DNA from: Endothia cerciana
Lineage: Eukaryota; Ascomycota; Sordariomycetes; Diaporthales; Cryphonectriaceae
Reading direction: 5' to 3'
Length of the DNA stretch: 64,000 nt
NCBI GenBank assembly: GCA_026119935.1
Contig: JALRMH010000001.1
Location: 1,612,001-1,676,000 of the forward strand
Notes under the pieces: generated by a model
Databases searched by the model: none
The model's input: only the letters and a program-made list of their open reading frames with translations
Told to the model about the DNA's origin: nothing
Made by a program: the position numbers and the translations under genes
Part shown: positions 1 through 11,369 of the stretch, piece after piece
Numbering within the stretch: position 1 is the first letter of the stretch
How the letters are laid out: each line of letters starts with the position of its first letter

Positions 1-1385
1 GCTGCTTCGACCGCAGCAGATTTCCATAGTGTCTCCAACCATCCACGCTACTCACAGGGCTTTCCAAATCGACGGCCGTGCTCCCTTCAAGCTGCAGTTG
101 CGGTGTCTGTGATCCAAGCTCAGCGTCCGTGACTCGAAGACGTTCTTCATGAATTACTACACCACCACTCACGCTATTACCTTCGTCCCCTTGACTTCTT
201 CTCCCATGTACGGACTGATGCTCACCTTGAGGGCCAGCGACCGGGGTATCCTCGACCGCCGCATTACTGGTATTCTCTCGCGGAGACGCCTGTTGCTCTC
301 CGCCGACACTGGAAGCTGTGGGGCTCTGCAGCTGTGCTGGAGCCTTCTCCTCGTCTGAAACTTCTCCATGCTGGCGAGCTGTCGCCAGATAGCGATCGTC
401 AGACTCGGGCTCCCAATCCCTGAGATCGTCTTCGGCGTCGTTGAGGATCTGGCGCGCCTGAGCGCCATGCTGGTATGGACGTTGTCCGTCGCCAGGGACT
501 ACGGGGCTGTCGTCGAGGAGCTGGATGAGACGGCGGCCATGGCGGGCAAGGATGATCTGCTTTTCGGCCCGCTCGATAGTGGCGAGGAACTCGGCGTCGT
601 ACGCCTCCTTGAGCTTTTGGCGGGTCTTGACCTGGAAGTCATTATCTCGTTCGATGCAAGGCGTCGTCTCGCAGAAGGCACAGACAAAGGAGGTAATCGG
701 AGTGGTAAACCAGGGGGGAGGGGGGGGGGTTGGTTCGTCGGGTCAGTATGACAACTCACCACATTCGTCAACTGCGCCTCCGCAACAAGATTCTCCGCCT
801 CGGCCCTCACCAGCTCCTGCTCCAGCACGACCAGCCTCGTGCTCTCCGGCTCCTTGCTCTTCAGCTTTGTGATCTCGTCCGCGATCTTCCTCTTGCCGTC
901 GCGGCTCGGCTGCACGCTCTTCTCGGTGTTCCGGATCTGCTTGAGGCTGCCCCGGCTCTCGTCGATGGCGTGCGCGTACTGGTCCTCCTGCTCGCCGATC
1001 TCGCTCATGACGACGCCGACCTTGTCGCTGACGTCGCTGATAGCCTCGTCACCGGTCTGCTCGCCCCACTCCGACAGCTGGGTCGCGATGGTGGTGCGCT
1101 CGCGGCCGGCGGACTCGTGCGCGCTGATCAGGTTGTTGGTCGTCTTGATGAGCTTGTAGATCTTGCGCGCGAGCTCCGGCTGGATGGAGCCGCGGAGCGA
1201 GGACAGGGAGAAGCCCACGCGCGAGCCGGACGAGGAGCCGCCCGTGTCGCCGGCGCCCTTCCTGGAGCGGATGGAAAGGGCGCGGTTCCTGAGAGAGGGA
1301 GATGTGCGTGAGCGCATGGACAAGTCAATGTTCTCAATATTCAGGGCCGGACCCGCCGGTTTACGCTTCTGCACTGGACTCACAT
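1..1385 (-). CDS. Eisosome core protein, Pil1/Lsp1 (PilA/PilB) family, 3' end cut by window edge
   Basis: Pil1/Lsp1 proteins are BAR-domain scaffolds that build eisosomes under the plasma membrane. The family signature is clear: PELARKIYKLIK, then TQLSEWGEQTGDEAISDVSDK in pieces, EQEDQYAHAI, IRNTEKSVQPSRD and VLEQELVRAEAENLVAEAQL, followed after an intron by KTRQKLKEAYDAEF and a Ser/Glu-rich tail that stays open to base 1. Exons: 1385-1384 (only the bases AT of the start codon), 1288-760, 631-1. Introns are 1383-1289 (GTGAGT...CTCTCAG) and 759-632 (GTGAGT...TTCCAG); the latter holds a G/C homopolymer. Splicing joins AT to G and gives the N-terminus MNRALSIRSRKG. Frame total before the second intron is 531 nt, so phase agrees. 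An unspliced ORF from 1521 is the alternative, but it reads through strong splice sites. Whether it is PilA or PilB I cannot settle. Confidence 0.88.
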
Positions 1386-2459
1386 GTTGTATGCCGTCGG
1401 CCTGCTGTAGCTCTGGTCGGAGCTTCTGTTGGACAGCTCTGAGCTTTGGCATGAGCTCTTGCGAGACCAGGAAGGCATGTTGAAGGAGTGTGTTGTGTGG
1501 AGCAGGCAACAAGAAGCACAAATCGTATGGTTGTGTGTCACTTACATGGTGAGGTATGGCCTGAACTTCTAGCAGAGTCTGTTGATTTAGGTGTGTCCCG
1601 TCCGTTGTCGAGGATCGTTCTTACTTTCTACTATCGCCGGGATGATGTTTCAAGACGTAGTAATATCCGAGGGAACAGAGGCAAGCACGATGGTGTATAT
1701 ACCAGAACAGAGGCGAGCCAAAGTCTCTTGTCAGTCAGTCAGTCAGTCGTCCAGAGGCAAGGCAAGCACAGTCTCACGAGATGCGCGTAGGAGGGGCGAC
1801 AGGACACAAGGGAAGATATACAATCAGACTGCTGAAGTGCTAGACCTATACCGGCAGCCGTCATCATTGACGCTCATGTCTTAGATCTGGCGGACGCCAC
1901 GATGCGCCGTCGACCAGAATGAGCGGGTCGAGCTGTCCCCAATAGGGACAAGTGAGGAAGCCATCATTGTGATAGGGACAAAAGGGAGCCTCGCATCCCG
2001 ATCCAGCCATGACGTCAGCCCCCATGACGGGCGGATCTACAACACATGGGAACCCTTGGGAAACTTGAGCGAACTAACATAGATAGATAGTATCAGCACT
2101 CCAAGGTGGGTGAACTGAAGCACCAAGTTGGGTACACCTGCGATGTTCATTGGATTCCTATTCTATTTCTCGGTCTTTCCAAGACCCGGTGGATCGACAC
2201 CATTGACCCCCATGCGACATTAGCAACGACCTCCCGCCGTCAAGAACGCGCACCGTGCACGGCTGAGAATCACAGCCTCGGCCCACGTGCCCACCTCCCA
2301 CCCACCACACCACATACACGGCTTGGCAGAGATCTAGACGTAGCTTCCGTGCAGCGCCCGCAGCCTCACTTTCCGAACATGGCTGCCGCGCTCGCTTGAT
2401 GCTTCTCTCCGGATGTCCCGGACGCCCGGTGTCGGCGAAGCATATGAGGCCCAACGACT
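1386..2459. other. Intergenic; short TCAG repeat
   Basis: Upstream region of the eisosome gene. No coding region with splice or motif support was seen on either strand. It carries a TCAG tetranucleotide run at 1731-1748. An upstream ATG at about 1454 on the minus strand would start an out-of-frame leader ORF if the transcript begins that far upstream. Confidence 0.5.
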
Positions 2460-2663
2460 TCAGTAGTATCTTGTCGTCGTCCGCTTCTCGTAGACTGTGG
2501 GCCCGCTCCGGTGGCTGTACACACTACCTCGGGGGCTGTGGGAGGAGTGGTGAGAGGTGCGGCTGACCCTTGCGGTGTGTTGGTGATGATACCGGGCGGG
2601 TCGAGATGGATGGATCTCCTCGCGGTAGTAGTATTGTTTCTTGTTGTCGTCCCCGAAGCACAT
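2460..2663 (-). CDS. Small hypothetical protein, 67 aa
   Basis: Single-exon ORF starting ATG TGC TTC and ending in TTTRYY just before the stop. The protein is rich in Tyr, Arg, His and Ser, opens MCFGDDNKKQYYYREE and has no signal peptide or membrane segment. Short proteins beginning MCFG with Tyr/Lys-rich bodies recur in filamentous ascomycetes to my knowledge, which is why I keep it. Cys2 could be lipidated; that is only a possibility. Function unknown. The overlapping 144-codon frame at 2366-2800 looks like a shadow. Confidence 0.45.
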   Translation of the reverse strand: MCFGDDNKKQYYYREEIHPSRPARYHHQHTARVSRTSHHSSHSPRGSVYSHRSGPTVYEKRTTTRYY

Positions 2664-4316
2664 GCTGGGTAGATAGATATACGGGATGAGGGAGAGAAGC
2701 CGGCGAGATGTGTAGCTAAGTGGTGTTCCGCGGACCGGGGCACAGCTAATGTTGATCGGTACAAGGTAATCTGGTGATTGCGGTTGCGGTGACCAGGCAA
2801 ATGCGCACCTCAGAGATGAACTCGAGGGTAATGTGTGCTGGAGAATGCCTAGCGCTGCCAGAGGTGTTCACAGGACGGAAGGAGGCCGGGGAGTTTATGA
2901 GCGCGAGTCTTGTCTGCTGTACTATGTAGGGGCTGTGAGTGTCACCTGCGTCTGGCCAAGACCAGCGCATCAAGTTTGGTTCATGTGAACGCCTGCGGGA
3001 AATCGAGTACGAAGTAAGCTTTTTTTTCACCCCCGGTCTAGTTAGTGTAGTCAGCTAGAGGATCCGGATAGTGCTGATATATGCAGGGGGGTTTCTCTTA
3101 TAGGGACCCTTCGTAATGACGACCTTGAAAGCCTCTCTGCCACCTTTGAATTACCTGTGATCTTGGGGGCTTGGAAACGAGGAAATGCCTGGGAGGCTGC
3201 ATGGTGATGGGTGTGAGCCGACGTCAATCTGCAGGATTAGCTGCACTGCGGTGGGGTGCAAGGACAGGCTGCTTAGCCGAGCCCACAGGCTCGGACTACT
3301 GCCGGCGTCCGTACCTGATGTGCCAGTCTCCGCAAGTTGGAGCGACTTACCTTTAAAAGACGCTACTTTCTGTTTTCATTGCTAATTCTGGGGCATCAAA
3401 TTTGTTTACTTCATAAAGAAAGCCGGCCTCTGTCTTCTCCTCTCAGCCTTATTCGTCAGACCTACTTCATACCTGGTACCCTTACACGGTCAGAGTTAAA
3501 TCTTAACCTTGGCTATCATACCGATTTCCTCGAGAGTGTCTTGCGCTCTCCCTTCTTTAACTAGAATTCATTCCTATACTCACTTTGTCATCGGACACCT
3601 ACTGGCACCCACAAAAGGTACCTAGGATTCAGTTTTAGTATCCAGTCTCGTCTAGTACAAGTTCAAAGCAATCAGCCTTCCTTCTTTGAGAAAACATATA
3701 ATTAAGATCATTCAGGAAGGAAATATATGCTTCAATTTAATATCTCAAACAGCGTAGATATAATGCTATTTATTTTATTTAAAAAAATTAATCGAGGATA
3801 AAGGTAGAAGACATAAGATGCGAATTGCGTGCGGAATCTGCCGTTCTTCTGAGGCCATGCTGTAGCAAGGAATACAGTGTAGTTAGAAAGACTTACCCTA
3901 GGATGTACGCGGAGCGATCAGTCGGGCGGGATATCCAACTATCACTCGAGAATTTGAATTAATATTATATGCATCTTTGCCAGAAATATCTAGCTGTATT
4001 CTGCGGTCCCAGGGAAAAAAATTCCAACAACGGATTACCTTGGAAATCTGAATGTCTCAATAGTATATTTGACGAGCTCTTCCTGGAAGGGGACGAAGGC
4101 TTTCGTGCCATGTCCTTGGGCACTGAGAAATTTCCTACCCTGCCCACCCGAGAAATCTACTGGGCTTAAACACACACACACATGCCATTCTTTGACACAG
4201 CAGTAGTCTACGGAACGTATATTTGTTTCAACTATGCCTAAGCAAAGCGTTCGAATCGGGCCAACTCATCCCTTCACACATCTACTTCCAGAACTGCAGG
4301 TGAACTCAGCGGATTT
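2664..4316. other. Intergenic, with an AT-rich patch
   Basis: No gene is supported in this 1.65-kb stretch. Bases about 3690-3800 form an AT-rich island with runs of A and T, clearly different from the roughly 50 percent GC surroundings. It might be an old repeat-derived patch, but no terminal repeats or coding remnants were recognised. Confidence 0.4.
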
Positions 4317-5882
4317 CTACTTACCCTCGCCATGCCCAAGCACCTCGTTGATGGCTTGGGCCACACGGGCCACGTTGTTCGAGTTCACTATACGTGATGA
4401 TAAGTTAGCGTCTGGATTGATCAGATGCACCTGTCCTGTGGATGTGTGACACTCACGGCCGGAAATTGATGCCCGTCCGCTTGAGAAAAGGTAGATATGG
4501 TACTTTTCTTGCAGTTCCTGTACCTGTTTCTCGTCCAAGCCTGTATATGAAAACATTCCGATCTGTTGCTTGTTAGCACTTGCATGTGCATCTGCTATAC
4601 TACAACACAACACCGATTTACAAGGTCAGAGGTGTAGTGCATACTTGGGTCGTGATGTGGCTCCAGCTCCCTGGAGTCCCCAGCAGCTCAAGTTCCCTCC
4701 GAAGGGCTGCTCGCATGCTCTTTATACGGGAGCTCATTTCTTTATTTTCTTCCAGGAACTGCTGCTTCAATACGGGATCGCCCAAGACCATCGCGACTAT
4801 CCTAGATCCGAAGGCTGTGCTGGAAGAAATCTCTGATCTCACAACACGCACGAGTTGCGATTGCACGGCGGGTTTGACAGCGGCTTCACTGGCTAATATA
4901 TGGAAGACACCGACTCGCTCGCCGTACAACCCAAAATTCTTCGAAAATGATTGTGCCACAGCTAGCTCCATGGAGAGACGGCTGGCAAAGTGGCGTATGG
5001 CCCAGGCGTCCTCGTCGAAATTTCCAGATGCGAAGCCTTGACTGTATTAACAAGGTAGGTCAGACCATGCGTATTCACCGAAAATTCTGTTCAGAGAAGT
5101 AACCAGGGGAGACGAAACTTACTAGGCAGTGTCAAAGAAAGGGAACAGTTTCTTCCTCTCGCAGAGATCTGCAATGGCGATCCATTGCTCCCTAGTTGGA
5201 TCAAGACCCGTTGGGTTGTGAGCACAAGCCTGTAGAATGATGACGTCCCCAGGCACCGATTCTTTCTCTATGAAGGCAGCCATACCCTCGAAGTCGAGGG
5301 ATCGTCTGGTTGCATGGTAATAAGGGTACAGTTTGCGGTTGATCTCTGGGTCAGCACACTCCCAGATGAGTGCATGGTTCATCCATGATGGGTCCGATAT
5401 GAAGACATTCTTGGGCTTGAGGCCGTTCTTGATTAGGAACATGGCGCCCACATGGCAAGCATGAGTCCCGGAAACTGTCTGAATGGAGATCAGTCGTGAG
5501 CTTTTCTCTTCTGACAGATCTCCGAATAAGAGGTTTCGGGCACCCTTGACGAATGCAGAGAACCCTGATTGGGGAATGTAGGTGTGATCATCTGGAAGTC
5601 GAGAAATTGCCTACATTATGGCAATTGGGATTAGCACTTAGTCTCACGATATTGGCAAATCCCCAATCCTCTGCTGCGATGACAAATGGAGTCATAACTC
5701 ACTTGTTGTACAGATGGCAAAGTCCACGGTTGTCCGTTGTCATCCTTGTACACGCCCGCGCCCAAGTCGACCTTCTCAGGGGTTTTGTCTGCCGCCAATG
5801 CTGCTGTCACACGATATGCTTCATCGTATGGAATTGCCTTGATAGACGAAAACACTGATGTGCTCTGACCCACGCTACCCAT
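4317..5882 (-). CDS. Aspartate aminotransferase (PLP-dependent), 413 aa
   Basis: Class I aminotransferase that interconverts aspartate plus 2-oxoglutarate and oxaloacetate plus glutamate. Exons 5882-5703, 5610-5123, 5041-4645, 4562-4457, 4387-4317 total 1242 nt. Visible landmarks: KVDLGAGVYKDDNGQPW near the N-terminus, SGTHACHVGAMFL, CAHNPTGLDPTREQW, FPFFDTAYQGFASG, then the PLP-lysine motif SFSKNFGLYGERVG with Lys at about residue 257, and GMFSYTGLDEKQV. Length matches cytosolic fungal enzymes and no mitochondrial presequence is seen, so a cytosolic form is likely. The stop follows a GTAAGT-like string, so an extra 3' intron is possible but not needed. It lies tail-first beside the oxoprolinase gene and is on the same strand, at the edge of the candidate catabolic cluster. 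Confidence 0.95.
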
Positions 5883-6325
5883 ATTGGTCGTGGATAGTTA
5901 CTTTGGAAGAGCTTCGCGAGCGGAACTGATGAAACTATCTCTACAATCCAATGCAAGGGCATCACGGAGGCATATGGTTTTAAACTTTGCCAACAACCCG
6001 GTGTCAACGCCGGTCTCGGTCCTGGTAATACATGACCGGCTATCTAGACTGGAGCCGGCATAGACCCCGACCATTAACAGCAGTCTAAAAGGTTCTTGAT
6101 CGGCATACTCCCGGCTGTACAATGCTGGGCTTATCGTATACCTCTATTTATTCTGGCCGTGGCAGCGGCCCAAGGATAGTACGTGATTAGCATGTGATGC
6201 TATAGACCACTGGCATCCACTGGTGAATATCTTGAGAAAAGACCAGCTCGTTTGCTATTTGAACAGGAACGAAGTAGAAGACCTGATGAGTACAATATTG
6301 ACCATAATAGTATTGTTACACTGGC
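5883..6325. promoter_or_regulatory. Aminotransferase upstream region with a GATA site
   Basis: 443-bp spacer between the oxoprolinase stop and the aminotransferase start. It has CTTATC at 6130-6135 (reverse of GATAAG, the core of AreA/NIT2-type GATA sites) and GGCCGTGGC at 6155-6163, which resembles sequences in the two divergent promoters of the cluster. Binding is inferred from sequence only. Confidence 0.4.
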
Positions 6326-9300
6326 TTAGTTCGATGAGCCCATGGCCTCTCGCCCTGCAACGCTGCCGTTTGCCCTGAAAGCTGAAGAACCGTTTTGCAA
6401 CCCATTCGTGACAGCCTTGGAGAGTTTCCGGATCTCCAACTCCTCAGGCGGCACAAAATCCTCCTCAGCATTCGGATCCTTGCCGTACCCACCGCCTCCT
6501 GGCGTCTGGATGATGATCCTATCACCTTTGCCCATCATGGTTGTAGCCCGTGGCCCAAGGCTAATTCTTCTTTCAGAGCCATCTTCAGAGTTTTTTCGAA
6601 CCCATATATTCAAGCCCCTTCCTCCTTCGCATCCACCTGCCATTCCGTATGGTGGGATCACTCTTCGTTCCGACAGAATGCTGACCTGCATGGGTCGAGC
6701 CAGCTCGATGTCTCGCACACATCCGTCTCCTCCTCTGTGAAAGCCAGCCCCGCCCGATCCTTTCCTAATCGAAAACTCCCTGAGAATCACCGGATACCTC
6801 TTTTCGAACGTTTCTGGATCCGTAATTCTTGTGTTTGTAACATTTGTGTGCACACCGCTCTGTCCATCCCAAGTCGGGCCAGCCCCAGCGCCGCCCGCGA
6901 TTGTCTCGTAGTAGCCGAACCCCTTGATTATGTTACCAGAATCCGGATCAGTGCCACCGTAGCCGAAGGTGAGATTGTTGCAGGTACCCTGGCTGGCCGC
7001 GCAGGCACGGAAAGCCTTGAAAATGAGGTCCACAATACGCTGAGAGGTTTCCACATTGGATCCCACGGTGGCGGCTTTGAGAGATGGGGAGAGCAGCGTA
7101 TTTGGGGGGCAGTACACTTCGATCGGGGCGAGGCATCCTTGATTCAGGGGAATCTCGGAGGAGATCATGCAGCGGAGGCAGTAGATGATGCCTGAATACA
7201 TCACCGCGGATGGTGTGTTCTATACAAGTCGATTGTCAGCCACTGAAGCATGCCGAGACCCCAACTCTCGGTCAGGGCGTTTTGTAGTGAGGGAGGAAAA
7301 AGGGGGGCAGCATACCAAATTGTTGAAAGCCTCAGGGCCGGTGCCGGTAAAGTCGAACTTTGCGGATCCATCCTTGCCGTCAATGGTGACCTTCAAAGCC
7401 AGAGGCGTACCATCGTCCATGAAGTCGACGGCCTTCAATGGATGACCTCGGAATCGCTCGCTGAACCCCCTGAGGAGCGTTCGCACTGCGTCCTCCGCAT
7501 TTTTCTGGATCGCATCCATGTAAAACCTGACAACAGGCCAGGTATATTCCCTCACAAGCGCTTGAATGAGATGGATCCCTCTGTTGTTGGCGGCTACAGC
7601 TGCTTTAAGGTCGGCGATGTTGTCTTTGAGTGTCCTAGTGCCGCTACAGCCAGGATATTTGCTGGGCTTGTTGTAAAGTTCATCAACAAGGCCATCTTCA
7701 TCGAAGGCACCCCGCTTGACCATCTTGAAGGATTCAATGGCGGCCCCTTCCTGCCAGAGCTCGGTCGAATTTGGGGGCATAGATCCGGCCAGGATACCGC
7801 CGATGTCTGCGTGATGGCCTGTGGTTGCCCGGGCGTCAGTTCCAACAATAACCCAGAGTCAAAGTGGTACTGTGGACCGACTTACCTCTATTTGCGACGA
7901 AGAACAGAATTTGCGTCGGATTTTCGTTGTCATCAAAAACGGGTGTTGTGACAGTCAAGTCTGGCAGATGCGTTCCGCCCGAACAAGGATGATTAGACAG
8001 GACGACATCCCCAGGTTGCAGACCCTTAGGGCCATACTTCTCCGCCTGGTACCTAATTGCTGTGCTCATTGAGCCCAGGTGACCGGGAATGTGTGGAGCA
8101 TTGGCAACGAGTCCTCCGGACTGTGAGAAGATAGCACAAGAGTAGTCAAGACGCTCTTTAATGTTGGTGGAAATGGATGTTTTCTGTAGGGTTCTTCCCA
8201 TCTGTAGATCGCTTCGATGTTAGCATAGGATTCTTTTCCGAGATTGATATTGTCCAACTGACCTGCTCTGCAATGGACATGAATCTGTGACCGAAGACTG
8301 ACAGCTGTACTGGATCGACTTCATCTATCCCAACGGTCTTCTGATTCGATGCGGTGATGTCAAGAACGATATGGTCATCAAGTACGATTGCCACGCTGTC
8401 TTCCTCGATAATGATTGTTTGCGTTGCATCAATCGCCACGGCAGGGCCCATGATCTTGACCCTTTTTGGTACGTTGCTGATATGAAAGACAGCCGTATCT
8501 GTCCAACCAGTGGTTCCGAAGTAGACTTTCCGGACTGCTTCGGCGGAGTTCGCATCCAACACGGTAAAACTATCAGCGTCTTCGAGATCTTTGAATAGGC
8601 TGCATATCGGAACATCTACGGCCTTGCCGATGCTTCTCACGCGTGCGTCGTCAACCAAGATATCTCTGTCAGGCTGGCCGAATCCGAATTCGCGCTGGTG
8701 GCGGTCGCTAAAGGCCTGAGAGAAATCTCCATCTACTGGCCGCTGGATCATAAGTGCTGTGTCGCTGCCCCTATATCTCATGTTGAGGAAATACTCGTGC
8801 ACAATCCTCTGCGCTGGGATACCCTGTGACCCCAGCTCAGTGGTAGCTTTTTCAGCCATGGATCGGAAGCGGTCTGCTATCCTGTCTTTTGACTCGAGGC
8901 CGTAGACTGCCGCTTCGGGCTCCTGCTTCTCCACGACGATATCAGCCAGGGCCATGCCGTATGCCGACAGGATGCTCGACAATCTGTGGATAAGAACTCG
9001 TCGAATACCCAGATCCTTGGCAATCGCCACTGCGTGTTGACCACCAGCACCACCGAAGCAGGCAAGATTGTGGGCTGCGGTGTCGAAGCCTCTGCCTTCA
9101 CTCAGAGTTCTGATCGGCCTCGCCATTGTCGCATTAGCTACCTCGATGAAGCCCATAGCGACTTGTTCAGCGGTAAGCTGATCATCGCCGTGTTTTTCGG
9201 AGTTGACGAGGAGCGTCAACTTGGCAAATTCTTCTTTGACTTTGTCAAGATGCAGTTTCCTTGGAAAGTAGTCTGGCAGAACTCTCCCAAGAAAGCAGTT

Positions 9301-10590
9301 CGCGTCTGTGATAGTCAATGGTCCGCCATTACCATAGCAGACCGGTCCTGGATATGCGCCTGCCGACTGGGGCCCGACTTTGAACAAGCCGTTGCTCCAA
9401 AACAATATGGAGCCGCCTCCCGCGGCCACAGTGTTGACATCAAGCTGAGGCGTCTGTATTTGGACCTCAGCGGTGGTGCATTCAAAGACGTGTTCCAGGG
9501 AGCCTCCGTAACGTGAAACATCAGTGCTCGTTCCACCCATATCGAAGCCCAGCAACGGAGTGCCCTCCTCGGGATCGTAGCACGTCCGAGCATAACCGAT
9601 CACTCCGCCGGCGGGACCAGAAAGAATGGCACGCAGACCTGTGAAGTCGGTGTACCTGACTAGCCCCCCGTGGCTTTGGCATAGAAGTAACTTGTTTACC
9701 GACTCCTGGTCTCGCAGCTCGCCTTTGAAACTCCTCCGGAACCCTTCGAGGTAATTTTCGGTAATAGGAGAGAGATAGGCGTCTGCGACTGCGGACTGGG
9801 CACGGGGTACTAACTTGATCATGCTCTGCAGTTGCGACGAGAGTGAGACCTTGAAACCCATGTCGCGAGCCAGATCCCCTATTGCGATCTCATGATCTGG
9901 ATACGCGTATGAGTGCATCAGTGCCACTGCCAAACTGCGATAACCACTTTCCCACAGGTCCTGGAGGTCTTTCCTGATGGCAAACAGGTCGGGTCGTTTC
10001 AGGATGCGAAGCGCTTCGCCTGTATTGCCCGTTATCAAATCCAAGTCGCTCGACACGTCGATCGGTTGCGGCTCCGGATCCTCCGAGAAGCCTTCTGCGG
10101 TCACGCGCTCGTCCACTTCGACAACTGTCTCGTGTAGGGTCCCGAGTTTTTTCACTGCAAGGTCGAAGATCCTTGGCCGTGCTTGATTGCCAATAATCAG
10201 GAGGTCGCGGAACCCTTTTGTGATCAGGAGAGCTGTTCGCTCGCCTTTGCGTTCCAGTAGAGCATTGGTGGCGACTGTGGTTCCCATTCGTATGCTTTCG
10301 ATGGAAGCCAAATCCAGCAACTCCCCCTTCGCAATGGACCTTCCTGTAGCCCTTTCGAGAACCTGTCGGATGCCCTCTGTAGGAGCATCGGCATACTCGT
10401 CTGGACAGACGGAAAGAAGTTTAAAGACCAGGTCATCTTCTTGGCCCGGGATATGTGCCCAGCTAATGGCAAGTCAGCATGAGGCTACCTCAGATCAATA
10501 GTACATAGAGGAGGACTGAACGCACAAGTCACAAAATGTACCACCTCTGTCAATGGCTATTCTGATACCTTCCTCAGCGATGGATGGCAT
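6326..10590 (-). CDS. OXP1: 5-oxoprolinase / HyuA-HyuB fusion, ATP-dependent, 1325 aa
   Basis: Single-chain fusion of hydantoinase A and hydantoinase B modules, as in eukaryotic 5-oxoprolinase, which opens 5-oxo-L-proline to glutamate using ATP. Exons 10590-10526, 10462-8263, 8201-7886, 7818-7316, 7219-6326 total 3978 nt, phase consistent. The N-terminal half shows RIAIDRGGTFCDFW, FKLLSVCPDEYADAP, IRMGTTVATNALLERKG, LSGPAGGV and GFDMGGTSTDVSR. The C-terminal half shows SNHPCSGGTHLPDLT, FDFTGTGPEAFNN, NQGCLAPIEV, GGTDPDSGN and IQTPGGGGYG. No signal peptide or transmembrane segment is seen, so it is probably cytosolic. Length fits the family (about 1280-1330). Other ring substrates such as hydantoins cannot be excluded by sequence. 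It diverges from the MFS transporter. Confidence 0.93.
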
Positions 10591-11369
10591 GGTCAATTTG
10601 GCGAAGAGGGTTCGGTGTTGGTGGAATGTCGTGTAGGATGTTTGGCTAGGCGAATAGATCAGTGTTCGAGGGAAAGGTGAATGGGGGGTTCTCTTCCCAT
10701 ATTATTGAAGAGCCTGAATCATTGACGAACCCCGTTCTGCTGAGCTGGTGATTCGCCGTCAAGATCAGTATAACAGGACGTTTAGGGTCCAAGGCCGCGA
10801 TTTCGCGAGTACCGGCAAAGTATCACCTTTACCAATCCAGCTGCTGTCAGACGGCCGCTGGCCGAGATTCTCAATGTCCATACCGGCATCGATAGCCGAG
10901 TGGTTGCAAGAGGCTGATAAGCTGTCCGGCAATTCCCCATGAAGACCGATCTGTCGCGGCTAGGCGCGGCCGATCATGTCAGCTTCAGAACATTATCTAA
11001 TAGGCCTCGTCTCTCTGATCTGATCAGAATCACTTGCAGTAGGAAGGGTGATAAGCTGAGGGGTCCTTGCGGAAGTCATAAGACAGGGAGGGGTTAACAT
11101 CCATCGCGAACACGGACCTGCCCATGTGGCATCCAAGTCGTCGTATTATTGGGAGTAGGAGCGTGAGTTCCCGAGCACCGTCAACATTCCCAATCTAGTC
11201 CCTATCAATCATCTTGCTGATTGATGCAGGCACAGTTGTTCAACATTACAATATTGCCGTCTGTCGCGACGTCGTTCATGGGCCTGTGCCGGTCTCGGGC
11301 ACATTCGAAAAGTTGTGATACATCAATTAAAACATATCCGCCAGAAGGTTCACGACATTGCCGCCAAAA
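10591..11369. promoter_or_regulatory. Divergent promoter of oxoprolinase and MFS transporter, with two GATA sites
   Basis: 779-bp bidirectional intergenic region. TGATAAG occurs at 10915-10921 and again at 11049-11055, both matching the HGATAR consensus of AreA/NIT2 nitrogen regulators. GGCCGCTGGCC at 10854-10864 is a CGG-rich stretch of the kind Zn2Cys6 proteins bind. Sharing one promoter would let the enzyme and the permease be switched together. Confidence 0.5.

Noticed and set aside
730..1311. 193-codon plus-strand ORF
   Set aside because: Antisense to the Pil1 core; Leu/Arg/Ala-rich shadow.
499..1521. Unspliced 340-codon version of the eisosome protein
   Set aside because: Reads through two good introns; its upstream 70 residues and C-terminal Pro/Ser tail lack family similarity, while the spliced model restores both ends.
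4240..4262. tRNA B-box-like GCGTTCGAATCGGG
   Set aside because: No matching A box or cloverleaf upstream.
6395..7195. 266-codon plus-strand ORF
   Set aside because: Lies antisense to the conserved HyuB half of the oxoprolinase; no family features of its own.
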